A stretch of 8,014 nucleotides of DNA from Lachnospiraceae bacterium (GTDB lineage Bacteria > Bacillota > Clostridia > Lachnospirales > Lachnospiraceae), in NCBI GenBank assembly GCA_021202715.1, contig JAJQCL010000137.1:1-8014 (forward strand), in the 5' to 3' direction. Positions within the stretch are counted from its first letter, which is position 1. Every line of letters begins with the position of its first letter. Both the position numbers and the translations under genes were made by a program. The notes under the pieces were generated by a model. That model did not search any database. It was not told the DNA's origin and saw nothing but the letters and a program-made list of their open reading frames with translations. Positions 1-6,418 of this stretch are shown here, piece by piece.

Positions 1-1
1 C

Positions 2-400
2 AGCGCGGACTCTCACGATCCGGTGTCGCACTGTGTGGAGCTGCACTGGAACGCCACCAGCCCGGAGATCTATCAGTCCATTTTGAGCAAGGATCTGTAT
101 GGATTTGATATTTTGCCGCGGATTTTCCAGCTGATGCCCTCCGCGGTGAATGAGGAGCCGGAGGGAGCGATCCACCGCCATTCCGGAGAAGAATTCATTT
201 ATGTCCTGGAGGGTGTGGTCACCGTCTATAACAATGACCGGGAGTACACGCTGTATCCCGGTGACAGCATTCAGATCCACTCCAACTGTCCGCATAACTG
301 GGTCAACCGCACCAACCGGGCGGCCAGGCTGCTGTCGGTCAGCTACCCCAATCCTTTTAAGGAGGAGCATGAGAACGCGATGGCGAAGGCCAGGGAATAG
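2..400 (+). CDS. Cupin domain protein, 5'-truncated; probable C-terminal sensor part of an XRE-cupin regulator
   Basis: The reading frame is open to the left edge, so the gene very likely begins outside the window. A GTG at 23 could be read as a start, but no Shine-Dalgarno sequence precedes it. The visible ~133 residues form one small beta-barrel cupin. Counting from that GTG codon, motif 1 gives H51 and H53 followed by E56/E57 (IHRHSGEEFIYVLEG), and motif 2 gives YPGDSIQIHSNCPHNW with H91. These are the usual metal- or ligand-binding positions. The family often carries an N-terminal XRE helix-turn-helix with a C-terminal cupin that senses a small molecule. The residues before the barrel look like the linker of such proteins, but the DNA-binding part is not visible, so the regulator role is inference. 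It could also be a stand-alone cupin enzyme. The PPTase gene starts 6 nt after the stop, which suggests co-transcription. Confidence 0.82.
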   Translation, partial: SADSHDPVSHCVELHWNATSPEIYQSILSKDLYGFDILPRIFQLMPSAVNEEPEGAIHRHSGEEFIYVLEGVVTVYNNDREYTLYPGDSIQIHSNCPHNWVNRTNRAARLLSVSYPNPFKEEHENAMAKARE

Positions 401-406
401 CGGACC

Positions 407-1096
407 ATGGTGCGGGTATATGTGGCGGAGCTGACCGGCTGGCGTAAGCAGGGTCTGCCTGCGGAGGCCGCCGCGGCCCTGTCCGCGGAGCGGCGGGATA
501 GATGGGAACGCCAAAAAGGACATTCCGGGGCGCTGCAGTCGGCGGCCGCGGAGCTGCTGCTGCGGCGTGCACTGAGGGAGCAGGAGATTCCGCTTCCGGT
601 TCCGTGGCTCTGGGAGCGCACGGAGGGCGGCAAACCATTTGTGCAGGGGCTGACCGGTATCACCTTCAACCTGTCCCACTCCGGGCGGTATGTGGTCTGC
701 GCTCTGGCGCGGGAGCCGGTGGGTGTGGACGTGCAGATGATCCCTGACAGGGAGCGATGCGCGACGGTCCGTCGTTTCTGCCGGGAGGAAATGCAGGAGG
801 TCGAAGAGGCGGAGAACCCGGCGGAGGCATTTTGTCGGATCTGGACGGCCAAGGAGGCATATCTCAAGATGCGGGGAACCGGACTGCGGCGGCCTCTGGA
901 TTCCTTTCGGATCAACCCGGACGGGTGCGTGGAAGACCCGCCGGGGACGCAGACGGACTGCCGGGTGACCTGGCTCCCGGTGTGGCCGGGGCGGCGGGAC
1001 GCAGCACTGGCGGTGTGCGCCCGGGAGAGGTGCAGAGACACGGCTGTATTTTGGAAAGAGGAGGAATTGCTGCCTCACAACTCTCATATGTTGTAA
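407..1096 (+). CDS. 4'-phosphopantetheinyl transferase, Sfp/AcpT superfamily
   Basis: This 229-residue enzyme would transfer the phosphopantetheine arm of coenzyme A to a serine of an acyl or peptidyl carrier protein in the cytoplasm. The length is typical of the Sfp type (~220-240). Visible motifs in order are GGKPF (74-78), FNLSHSG (87-93), VGVDVQ (105-110) with the magnesium ligand D108, and WTAKEAYLKMRGTGL (146-160) with W146, K149, E150 and K154. In Sfp the residue two after the first Asp is Glu; here it is Gln110. This position varies in the superfamily, so activity is not excluded. The ATG at 407 is chosen because it follows the cupin stop closely and has a modest purine-rich AGGGAA site upstream. 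No carrier protein, NRPS, PKS or AMP-ligase gene is visible in the window, so the substrate is unknown. The gene could serve a pathway to the left or be the general PPTase. Confidence 0.93.
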   Translation: MVRVYVAELTGWRKQGLPAEAAAALSAERRDRWERQKGHSGALQSAAAELLLRRALREQEIPLPVPWLWERTEGGKPFVQGLTGITFNLSHSGRYVVCALAREPVGVDVQMIPDRERCATVRRFCREEMQEVEEAENPAEAFCRIWTAKEAYLKMRGTGLRRPLDSFRINPDGCVEDPPGTQTDCRVTWLPVWPGRRDAALAVCARERCRDTAVFWKEEELLPHNSHML

Positions 1097-1120
1097 GGAT
1101 GCTGGCTGGCATGTGGGACG

Positions 1121-1127
1121 AGGAGGG
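1121..1127 (+). promoter_or_regulatory. Ribosome binding site that sets the carboxypeptidase start
   Basis: AGGAGGG ends 6 nt before the ATG at 1134. It lies inside the longer frame that would begin with GTG at 1113, so it supports the ATG at 1134 as the true start. Confidence 0.8.
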
Positions 1128-1133
1128 AATTCG

Positions 1134-2324
1134 ATGGGAAAATGGAACATGAGACAAGAGGGGAGGCTGCTGCTGCGGTGCATGCGCTTCCTTTTTTGTG
1201 TGCTGATATTTCTGGGAACAGTTCCTGTGGGGGGATCGGCGCAGGCTTTGGCCGCAGAGCCTCCGGCGGAATCGGAGTTGTATGCCCGGTGCGCGGTACT
1301 CATGGATGGGGAAAGCGGCCGTGTTTTATATAGTAAGAATGGGGATGAGGCGCTCCCTATGGCCAGCACGACGAAGATCATGACCTGTATTCTGGCGCTG
1401 GAGGAGGGAGACCTGGATCAGGTCTGTACGGTCTCTGCCTACGCCGCCTCCATGCCGGAGGTACGCCTGGGTGTGCAGGAGGGGGAGACCTATTATCTGC
1501 ACGATCTTCTCTATGCCATGATGCTGGAGAGCGATAACGACGTGGCGGTGGTGGTGGCGGAAAATATCGCCGGAAGCGTGGAGGAATTTGCCGACCGGAT
1601 GAACCGCAAGGCCGGGGAGCTTGGATGCGCGGAGACGTATTTCATCACGCCGAACGGGCTTGATGCTTCTGATGAGGAGGGAACCCATTCCGCATCGGCC
1701 CGGGATATGGCGACGATCCTCAGCTACTGTATTCATAATGAAGATTTTTGTGAGATCACCGGCACGGCGGACTGGAGCTTTACCGACTGCAGCGGTACGC
1801 GGAGCTTTTCCTGTACGAACCACAATGCTTTCCTGAGCCAGATGGAAGGAGCTTTCTCGGGGAAGACCGGCTACACGGGCAATGCCGGGTACTGCTATGT
1901 GGGAGCGCTGCGTGATGGCGAGAGAATTTTCGTGGTGGCACTTCTGGCCTGCGGCTGGCCGAGCCACCGTGATTATAAGTGGTCCGACACGCGCACGCTG
2001 ATGCAGTATGGTCTGGATACGTTTGATTATGAGGAGTATGATACGGGGGATATCATCCTCGGGCAGATGGCGGTCTCCGGGGGCATGGAGGAGTATGTTC
2101 CTCTGCGGGTGGAGGAGACCACAAAGCGTCTTCTCCTGGCCGCAGAGGAGGAGGCTCACTGGGAAGTCACCCTTCATGCTTCGCTGTCTGCGCCGGTGAT
2201 CCCCGGCCTGGCTGTGGGCTACGCTGCTCTGCGGCTGGAGGATGAGATCCTGGCACTGACACCTGTTTATACGGCTGGAAGCGTGGCACAGGCGGGATGG
2301 AGCCTGCGCAGATTCATGGGATGA
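1134..2324 (+). CDS. Secreted serine-type D-Ala-D-Ala carboxypeptidase (peptidase S11, DacA/DacF-like)
   Basis: This 396-residue penicillin-binding protein would remove the terminal D-alanine from peptidoglycan stem pentapeptides outside the membrane, limiting cross-linking. A signal peptide is clear: basic residues, then a hydrophobic stretch around 17-35, with likely cleavage near AQALAA (about residue 41). The three catalytic motifs are present: STTK (78-81, nucleophile S78), SDN (133-135) and KTG (244-246), spaced as in family S11. The last ~100 residues fit the beta-rich PBP5-type C-terminal domain and end in a short basic tail (SLRRFMG), a possible weak membrane contact; there is no long C-terminal hydrophobic anchor. 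Length matches the DacF class (~390). The ATG at 1134 is preferred over GTG at 1113 because of a strong AGGAGGG. It starts 37 nt after the PPTase stop and may be co-transcribed, although a functional link to the PPTase is not evident. Confidence 0.95.
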   Translation: MGKWNMRQEGRLLLRCMRFLFCVLIFLGTVPVGGSAQALAAEPPAESELYARCAVLMDGESGRVLYSKNGDEALPMASTTKIMTCILALEEGDLDQVCTVSAYAASMPEVRLGVQEGETYYLHDLLYAMMLESDNDVAVVVAENIAGSVEEFADRMNRKAGELGCAETYFITPNGLDASDEEGTHSASARDMATILSYCIHNEDFCEITGTADWSFTDCSGTRSFSCTNHNAFLSQMEGAFSGKTGYTGNAGYCYVGALRDGERIFVVALLACGWPSHRDYKWSDTRTLMQYGLDTFDYEEYDTGDIILGQMAVSGGMEEYVPLRVEETTKRLLLAAEEEAHWEVTLHASLSAPVIPGLAVGYAALRLEDEILALTPVYTAGSVAQAGWSLRRFMG

Positions 2325-2340
2325 GATCCCGCGGGACCTG

Positions 2341-2369
2341 TTGAAAAAGCCGGGCAGGTGTGTTATCGT
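2341..2369 (+). promoter_or_regulatory. Candidate sigma-A promoter upstream of the flavin reductase-cobS-cobC genes
   Basis: TTGAAA (2341-2346) is followed after 17 nt by TATCGT (2364-2369), with TG at 2361-2362 giving an extended -10. The -35 matches 5 of 6 and the -10 matches 4 of 6 consensus bases. It lies in the 105-nt gap after the carboxypeptidase and about 60 nt before the next start. This is a motif match only; no start-site data are available. Confidence 0.38.
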
Positions 2370-2417
2370 TGTGTCAGGGCGGCCGCAGAATGGCGGCTCG
2401 AAAATGAAAAAGATTGT

Positions 2418-2422
2418 GAGGG
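2418..2422 (+). promoter_or_regulatory. Ribosome binding site that sets the flavin reductase-like start
   Basis: GAGGG lies 7 nt before the ATG at 2430. The upstream in-frame ATG at 2358 overlaps the candidate promoter and has no comparable conserved sequence behind it, so 2430 is preferred. Confidence 0.6.
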
Positions 2423-2429
2423 TAAGAAC

Positions 2430-2945
2430 ATGGATCAGTGGAAGAAGATTCAGCCGGAGGAGCTGGAGAAGAATGCATTTCAGATGATCGGCAAGGACTG
2501 GATGCTGATCACGGCAGCCAAACCGGACGGCACGGTGAATACCATGACGGCTTCCTGGGGCGGTATGGGCGTGATCTGGGGGCAGCCGGTGGTTTATCTG
2601 GTGATCCGGCCGCAGCGATATACGTTGGAGTTTGTGGATGCTGCGGAGAGACTGTCGATCACCTTCTTTGAGGAAACGTATCGGAAGGCTCTGGCGCATC
2701 TGGGCAGCGTGTCCGGCCGTGACGAGGACAAGATTCAGACAGTGGGGCTGACCGTGGAACGGGACGGGGATGTGCCGTATTTCCGGGAGGCCCGTGTGGT
2801 GCTCAAGTGCCGGAAGCTGTATCGTCAGCCCATGGGAGCGGAGTTCTTTGTGGATCCGGCTCTGGCGGAGGAAAATTATCTGGATAAGGACTATCATATC
2901 CTGTTCGTGGCCGGGATTGAAGAGGCCATGGTGAAGGAGGCGTAA
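2430..2945 (+). CDS. Flavin reductase-like FMN-binding domain protein
   Basis: This 171-residue soluble protein belongs to the flavin reductase-like (FMN-binding split-barrel) family, whose members bind FMN and reduce flavin or another acceptor using NAD(P)H. Family features include TVNTMTASWGGMGVIWGQP (35-53) followed by VIRPQRYT (58-65), the usual flavin-phosphate contact region. Further on come SITFFEE (76-82) and YFREARVVLKCRKLYRQ (117-133). The single domain and length fit the compact forms common in Clostridia. The frame can be extended to an ATG at 2358, but the added 24 residues look non-conserved; the ATG at 2430 has a GAGGG site. The stop is 2 nt from the cobS start, and cobS's AAGGAGG lies inside this gene's last codons, so translation is probably coupled. 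The substrate is unknown. One option, by analogy with the corrin reductase CobR, which belongs to a related flavin reductase fold, is reduction of a cobalt corrinoid. General flavin reduction is equally possible. Confidence 0.88.
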   Translation: MDQWKKIQPEELEKNAFQMIGKDWMLITAAKPDGTVNTMTASWGGMGVIWGQPVVYLVIRPQRYTLEFVDAAERLSITFFEETYRKALAHLGSVSGRDEDKIQTVGLTVERDGDVPYFREARVVLKCRKLYRQPMGAEFFVDPALAEENYLDKDYHILFVAGIEEAMVKEA

Positions 2946-2947
2946 GG

Positions 2948-3703
2948 ATGCTTTCTTCCTGCCTCATCGCCTTTGCCATGTATTCCAAAATCCCCATGCC
3001 CCGGGTGGAGTGGTCGGAAGAAAAGATGCGCTATGTCCTGTGCTTCTTTCCCTGGGTGGGAATCCCGGTGGGGTTGTTGACGCTCCTGGTGTTTTTTCTG
3101 ACACAGCGTGCCGGTTTCGGCAGTCTGTTTTCCGCAGCTCTGCTGACCGCCGTGCCGATTCTGGTGACAGGGGGCATCCACATGGACGGTTTCATGGATA
3201 CGATGGATGCGCGGAGCTCCTGGGGAGACCGGGAGCGGAAGCTGGAGATCCTCAAGGATTCCCATACGGGAGCCTTTGCCATCCTGGGGTGTGCGGTCTA
3301 TCTGCTTCTCCAGGCAGGCGCCTGGAGTGAGATCACGCGGGAGAACGTCCCTGTGGCGGCCTGCATCTTCTTTTATTCCCGGTGCCTCAGCGGACTGGGC
3401 ATCGTCGCTTTCCCCTGCGCCCGGGACAGCGGACTGGCACGCACGTTTCATGACGCGGCACAAAGGCGAACGGTGTGCCGGGTGCTGCTTCTGGAGACGG
3501 TGCTCGTCGCGGCGCTGCTGCTCTGGCTGGACGGGCTTCTGGGCGGAGCTGTGATTCTCACCGGACTGCTGGTATTTGCTTATTATCGCCGGTTCTCTCT
3601 CCGGGAGTTCGGCGGTATCACCGGAGATCTGGCGGGATATTTCCTGCAGCTGTGCGAGCTGGCGCAGCTGTTGGTGCTGGCGGTGCTGCCGAAGCTTCTG
3701 TAG
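2948..3703 (+). CDS. cobS: Adenosylcobinamide-GDP ribazoletransferase (cobalamin synthase)
   Basis: CobS joins adenosylcobinamide-GDP to alpha-ribazole (or its phosphate) in the membrane, the step that attaches the lower ligand of cobalamin. The protein is 251 residues, the usual size, and strongly hydrophobic with several membrane segments (about 30-52, 57-75, 107-125, 133-155, 180-212 and the C-terminus). Conserved acidic motifs are plain: GGIHMDGFMDTMDA (75-88), KDSHTGAFA (103-111) and FGGITGDLAGYF (221-232). The N-terminal segment AFAMYSKIPMPR also fits the family, whose members usually begin with a similar T-R-I/K-I-P-like stretch. The ATG at 2948 has an AAGGAGG at 2934-2940. No cobU/cobP or cobT is in the window, so the rest of the nucleotide-loop pathway must be elsewhere. 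No cobalamin riboswitch is visible upstream. Confidence 0.97.
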   Translation: MLSSCLIAFAMYSKIPMPRVEWSEEKMRYVLCFFPWVGIPVGLLTLLVFFLTQRAGFGSLFSAALLTAVPILVTGGIHMDGFMDTMDARSSWGDRERKLEILKDSHTGAFAILGCAVYLLLQAGAWSEITRENVPVAACIFFYSRCLSGLGIVAFPCARDSGLARTFHDAAQRRTVCRVLLLETVLVAALLLWLDGLLGGAVILTGLLVFAYYRRFSLREFGGITGDLAGYFLQLCELAQLLVLAVLPKLL

Positions 3704-3770
3704 AGGGGAATGACACGGAGTGTTCCGAAAAAAGGCACCATCTGTGCGTGAAAGCCACATCTGTGGAGGG

Positions 3771-3776
3771 AGGAGG
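3771..3776 (+). promoter_or_regulatory. Ribosome binding site that sets a GTG start for the cobC-like gene
   Basis: AGGAGG lies 4 nt before the GTG at 3781, within the purine run GGAGGGAGGAGGAG. In-frame GTG codons at 3748 and 3763 lie upstream but lack such a site, and the family's conserved N-terminus begins right after 3781. Confidence 0.65.
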
Positions 3777-3780
3777 AGCC

Positions 3781-4380
3781 GTGCAACTTGACTGGATTCG
3801 CCATGGCGAGGTGCCTGGCAACCGCGAACGGCGCTATGTGGGCAGCACAGAAGAGCCTCTGACACCGGAGGGGATCCGGGCGGCGCGGGCGCTGCATCCG
3901 GTACAGCCGGAGATGGTCTTTGTGAGTCCGCGCCTTCGCTGCCGACAGACGGCGGAGATCCTCTATCCGGGGCTTGAACCGGTTGTGATCAGGGAATTCG
4001 CTGAATGTGATTTCGGGGCCTTTGAGTACCGGAATTATCGTGAATTGACCGGAAATCCGGACTATCAGGCCTGGATTGACAGCGGCGGGCGGATCGCCTT
4101 CCCCGGCGGGGAGGACCGTGCACAGTTTCAGGAAAGGTGTCTTGCAGGATTCCGCCGCGCGGTGAAGATTCTGACAGAACATGGACTTTCCCATGCGGCG
4201 ATGGTTGTCCACGGCGGGACCATTATGGCGGTGATGGACCGGCTGAGCTGCCCGCATCGGGATTATTACGAATGGCAGTGCGGAAATCTGGCCTGCTTCA
4301 TGACCATGTATGAGAACGGAAATCTGTACTGGCAGAAGCAGGGAAGTACGCCGAAAGCAGACGACACGGTGGGAAAATAA
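3781..4380 (+). CDS. cobC: Histidine phosphatase family protein, probable alpha-ribazole phosphatase
   Basis: This 199-residue cytoplasmic phosphatase probably removes phosphate from alpha-ribazole-5'-phosphate or adenosylcobalamin-5'-phosphate in lower-ligand assembly. It is a branch-1 histidine phosphatase: WIRHGE (5-10) with nucleophile H8, SPRLRCRQTAE (49-59) with the phosphate-binding arginine near R53, EFAECDFGAFE (72-82) with the acidic residue E75, and VVHGGTIMAV (142-151) with the second catalytic H144. The start is a GTG at 3781 supported by AGGAGG at 3771. The frame is open far upstream inside cobS, but that part is a shadow of cobS. The gene follows cobS by 77 nt. The CobC assignment rests on that neighbourhood plus family size; the sequence alone would also fit a general phosphoglycerate mutase-like phosphatase. 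The last ~12 residues (after WQKQ) are polar and probably disordered. Confidence 0.85.
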   Translation: MQLDWIRHGEVPGNRERRYVGSTEEPLTPEGIRAARALHPVQPEMVFVSPRLRCRQTAEILYPGLEPVVIREFAECDFGAFEYRNYRELTGNPDYQAWIDSGGRIAFPGGEDRAQFQERCLAGFRRAVKILTEHGLSHAAMVVHGGTIMAVMDRLSCPHRDYYEWQCGNLACFMTMYENGNLYWQKQGSTPKADDTVGK

Positions 4381-4403
4381 TCGCACGCGGCACGAAATAC
4401 TTC

Positions 4404-4432
4404 TTGATAAATCCCACATTTTGTATTAGGAT
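4404..4432 (+). promoter_or_regulatory. Candidate promoter of the oxaloacetate decarboxylase operon
   Basis: TTGATA (4404-4409) and TAGGAT (4427-4432) are separated by 17 nt in the 113-nt AT-rich gap before the operon. The -35 matches 5 of 6 and the -10 matches 4 of 6 consensus bases. The contrast in base composition with the flanking genes supports a control region. Transcription would start near 4440 and leave a leader of about 50 nt. A short inverted repeat, AGAAT-TG-ATTCT, lies at 4444-4455. Confidence 0.42.
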
Positions 4433-4481
4433 ATATGCGGGAGAGAATTGATTCTATTTCTTCATAAATTAAAAGATGAAA

Positions 4482-4489
4482 GAGGTGAG
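4482..4489 (+). promoter_or_regulatory. Ribosome binding site that sets the start of the small decarboxylase subunit
   Basis: GAGGTGAG lies 4 nt before the ATG at 4494. The in-frame ATG at 4476 has only AT-rich sequence in front of it and itself overlaps the approach to this site, so 4494 is the better start. Confidence 0.7.
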
Positions 4490-4493
4490 AAAG

Positions 4494-4859
4494 ATGACTT
4501 TACTGGCAGCAAGCAACATAACCGAGGCGATTACGAATTCTGTCGTTGGCCTGGGTACGGTGTTTGTGATCCTAGCGTTCCTGATTCTGATTATCTCTCT
4601 GTTCAAGTATGTGAATCAGTGGGATACGAACAGACAGGCGAAGGCCAAGGCCAAGGAAGAGGCGAAGAAGCCTGTAGTGGCTCCGGCAGCGGTTCCTGCT
4701 CCGGCCGTTGCAGCCCCGGTTGGCCCCGGCACGATGGCGAGCGCCAAGGTGACGATCTCCGATGAGGTGGAAGGCCCTGTGGCTGCGGCGATTCTGGCGG
4801 CTGTGGCGGAGATCTGCGGAGGCAATTTCAAGGTGACATCGATCAAGAAGAGCAAATAA
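4494..4859 (+). CDS. oadG: Small membrane subunit (OadG/gamma-delta type) of sodium-pumping decarboxylase
   Basis: This 121-residue subunit would anchor the carboxyltransferase and carrier to the membrane beta subunit and help assemble the complex. The layout is typical of the OAD gamma family. One N-terminal membrane helix (about 16-39, SVVGLGTVFVILAFLILIIS) comes first. A charged segment rich in Lys, Ala and Glu (44-60) follows, then an Ala/Pro linker (60-80). The C-terminal piece, about 89-121, has the pattern EGPVAAAILAAVAEI and ends FKVTSIKKSK; this resembles the C-terminal element seen in delta subunits of methylmalonyl-CoA and related decarboxylases. It is the first gene of the operon, with the carrier 40 nt downstream. 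The name follows the inferred substrate of the operon's alpha subunit; by architecture alone mmdD/gcdD-type naming would be equally valid. Confidence 0.86.
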   Translation: MTLLAASNITEAITNSVVGLGTVFVILAFLILIISLFKYVNQWDTNRQAKAKAKEEAKKPVVAPAAVPAPAVAAPVGPGTMASAKVTISDEVEGPVAAAILAAVAEICGGNFKVTSIKKSK

Positions 4860-4899
4860 GCTGAAAAATCTGACAAGATTCAGGAGGGAAAACGTAGAA

Positions 4900-5250
4900 A
4901 TGAACACTTACAAAATCACCGTGAATGGCGTATCCTATGACGTGACCGTGGAGAACACCGGCGCGCCGGCGGCGGCACCCGCACCGGCAGCAGCACCTGC
5001 ACCCGCAGCAGCACCCGCACCGGCAGCAGCCGCAGGCGGCGTCCGCGTGGAGGCTCAGGTGGCCGGTAAGATCTGGAAGATCGTGGCTTCCGCCGGACAG
5101 ACTCTGAAGGCCGGCGACAGCATCGTGATCCTGGAATCCATGAAGATGGAGATCCCGGTCGTGGCTCCGCAGGATGGAACTCTGGCCTCCATCAGTGTGT
5201 CCGAGGGTACTCCGGTTGAGCTCGGTGACCTGATCGCCACCATGAACTAG
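4900..5250 (+). CDS. Biotin carboxyl carrier subunit of the decarboxylase
   Basis: This 116-residue carrier holds biotin and shuttles the carboxyl group from the alpha carboxyltransferase to the membrane beta subunit. The N-terminus (1-20, YKITVNGVSYDVTVE) matches the short strand-rich lead of separate carrier subunits. Residues 21-46 form an Ala/Pro linker that acts as a flexible arm. Residues 48-116 are the biotinyl domain with the biotinylation site ESMKMEI; the biotinylated lysine would be K82. The closing VELGDLIATM is typical of the lipoyl/biotinyl fold. AGGAGGG at 4882-4888 precedes the ATG by 11 nt, slightly long. In many oxaloacetate decarboxylases this domain is fused to the C-terminus of the alpha subunit; here it is a separate gene, as in methylmalonyl-CoA and glutaconyl-CoA decarboxylases. 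A biotin ligase must act in trans; none is in the window. Confidence 0.95.
   Translation: MNTYKITVNGVSYDVTVENTGAPAAAPAPAAAPAPAAAPAPAAAAGGVRVEAQVAGKIWKIVASAGQTLKAGDSIVILESMKMEIPVVAPQDGTLASISVSEGTPVELGDLIATMN
4975..5028 (+). repeat. Three 18-bp in-frame tandem repeats coding the Ala/Pro linker
   Basis: Three consecutive 18-bp units each code Ala-Pro-Ala-Pro-Ala-Ala. Units 1 (4975-4992) and 3 (5011-5028) are identical in DNA; unit 2 (4993-5010) differs at two third-codon positions. Copy number could change linker length without shifting the frame. Confidence 0.9.
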
Positions 5251-5276
5251 GAATCCGAGAGTAAGGAGGACTAATC

Positions 5277-6401
5277 ATGGGAAGTATAGCTCAAACGATT
5301 GTAAACCTGGTGGAGCAGACCGCGTTCGCCAATCTGTACTGGGGAAACTACGTGATGATTATCGTTGCGTGTATCTTCCTGTACCTGGCGATTGGCAGAG
5401 GCTTTGAACCGTTGCTGCTTGTGCCGATTGCCTTCGGTATGCTGCTGGTGAATATCTATCCGGCCATCAACGAGGAAGGCGGACTGCTTCATTATTTCTA
5501 TCTGCTGGACGAATGGTCGATCCTGCCGTCCCTGATCTTTATGGGCGTGGGCGCGATGACGGACTTCGGACCGCTGATTGCCAACCCCATCAGCTTCCTG
5601 CTGGGTGCGGCAGCACAATTCGGTGTCTATATGGCCTATTTCCTGGCTATGGCCATGGGCTTTAACGGAGCGGCTGCGGCGGCCATCTCCATCATCGGCG
5701 GCGCCGATGGCCCGACCTCCATTTTCCTGGCCAGTAAGCTGGGACAGACTGACCTGATGGGGCCGATCGCCGTGGCGGCCTATTCCTATATGGCTCTGGT
5801 ACCGCTGATTCAGCCTCCGATCATGAAGGCTTTCACCACCAAGGAAGAGCGGCTGATCAGGATGCCGCAGCTGCGCCCGGTCTCCAAGCTGGAGAAGATC
5901 CTCTTCCCCATCGTCATCACCATCGTCGTCTGCATGATCCTGCCCAGCACGGCGCCTCTGATCGGTATGCTGATGCTCGGTAACCTGTTCCGCGAGTGCG
6001 GCGTGACCAGACAGCTGCAGGAGACGGCTGCCAATGCTCTGATGTATATTGTGGTTATCCTTCTGGGTACTTCCGTGGGGGCAACGACCTCTGCAGAGGC
6101 TTTCCTGCAAATGTCTACCATTAAGATCGTTATCTGCGGTTTGATTGCCTTCGCTTTTGGCACCTTCGGCGGCATTATGCTGGGTAAACTGCTTTGTAAG
6201 CTGACGCACGGCAAGATCAATCCGCTGATCGGCTCGGCCGGTGTATCCGCGGTTCCTATGGCGGCCCGTGTGTCTCAGAAGGTAGGCGCTGAGGAGGATC
6301 CGACCAACTTCCTGCTGATGAACGCCATGGGACCGAACGTGGCCGGTGTGATCGGTACGGCTGTCGCGGCCGGTACCTTTATGGCCATCTTCGGCGTGTG
6401 A
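5277..6401 (+). CDS. oadB: Sodium ion-translocating decarboxylase beta subunit
   Basis: This 374-residue integral membrane protein would decarboxylate carboxybiotin and export sodium ions. It belongs to the OadB/MmdB/GcdB family and matches its usual length (~370-435). Hydrophobic segments cover most of the chain. The key motif GGADGPTSIF (141-150) carries D144, which by motif alignment corresponds to the essential Asp203 of Klebsiella OadB. The segment NPLIGSAGVSAVPMAARVSQ (315-334) supplies N315, G319 and S324, spaced like the family's N373, G377 and S382 in the sodium path. AYSYMALVPLIQPPIM (168-183) is also strongly conserved. The residue equivalences come from memory of the family. An AAGGAGG at 5263-5269 precedes the ATG by 7 nt. 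The gene lies 26 nt after the carrier and 17 nt before the alpha subunit. The beta subunit is shared by decarboxylases of different substrates, so it does not itself fix the substrate. Confidence 0.96.
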   Translation: MGSIAQTIVNLVEQTAFANLYWGNYVMIIVACIFLYLAIGRGFEPLLLVPIAFGMLLVNIYPAINEEGGLLHYFYLLDEWSILPSLIFMGVGAMTDFGPLIANPISFLLGAAAQFGVYMAYFLAMAMGFNGAAAAAISIIGGADGPTSIFLASKLGQTDLMGPIAVAAYSYMALVPLIQPPIMKAFTTKEERLIRMPQLRPVSKLEKILFPIVITIVVCMILPSTAPLIGMLMLGNLFRECGVTRQLQETAANALMYIVVILLGTSVGATTSAEAFLQMSTIKIVICGLIAFAFGTFGGIMLGKLLCKLTHGKINPLIGSAGVSAVPMAARVSQKVGAEEDPTNFLLMNAMGPNVAGVIGTAVAAGTFMAIFGV

Positions 6402-6418
6402 TAGGAGGATAAGAGAAA

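Noticed and set aside
2318..2336. GGGAT-GAG-ATCCC hairpin and overlapping TCCCGCGGGA palindrome at the end of the carboxypeptidase gene, as a terminator
   Set aside because: The stems are only 5 bp, they compete with each other, and no T-run follows.
2325..2429. Cobalamin riboswitch ahead of the flavin reductase-cobS-cobC genes
   Set aside because: The gap is 105 nt, too short for the full element, and I see no B12-box-like conserved core there. The gaps before cobS (2 nt) and cobC (77 nt) are also too short.
1326..2897. Minus-strand open frame across the carboxypeptidase and flavin reductase genes
   Set aside because: It spans two well-supported plus-strand genes and their gap, with His- and Arg-rich composition typical of antisense shadows.
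3475..3780. N-terminal extension of the cobC frame back into cobS
   Set aside because: The added residues are the shifted-frame shadow of cobS. The conserved RHG motif begins right after the GTG at 3781, which has its own AGGAGG.
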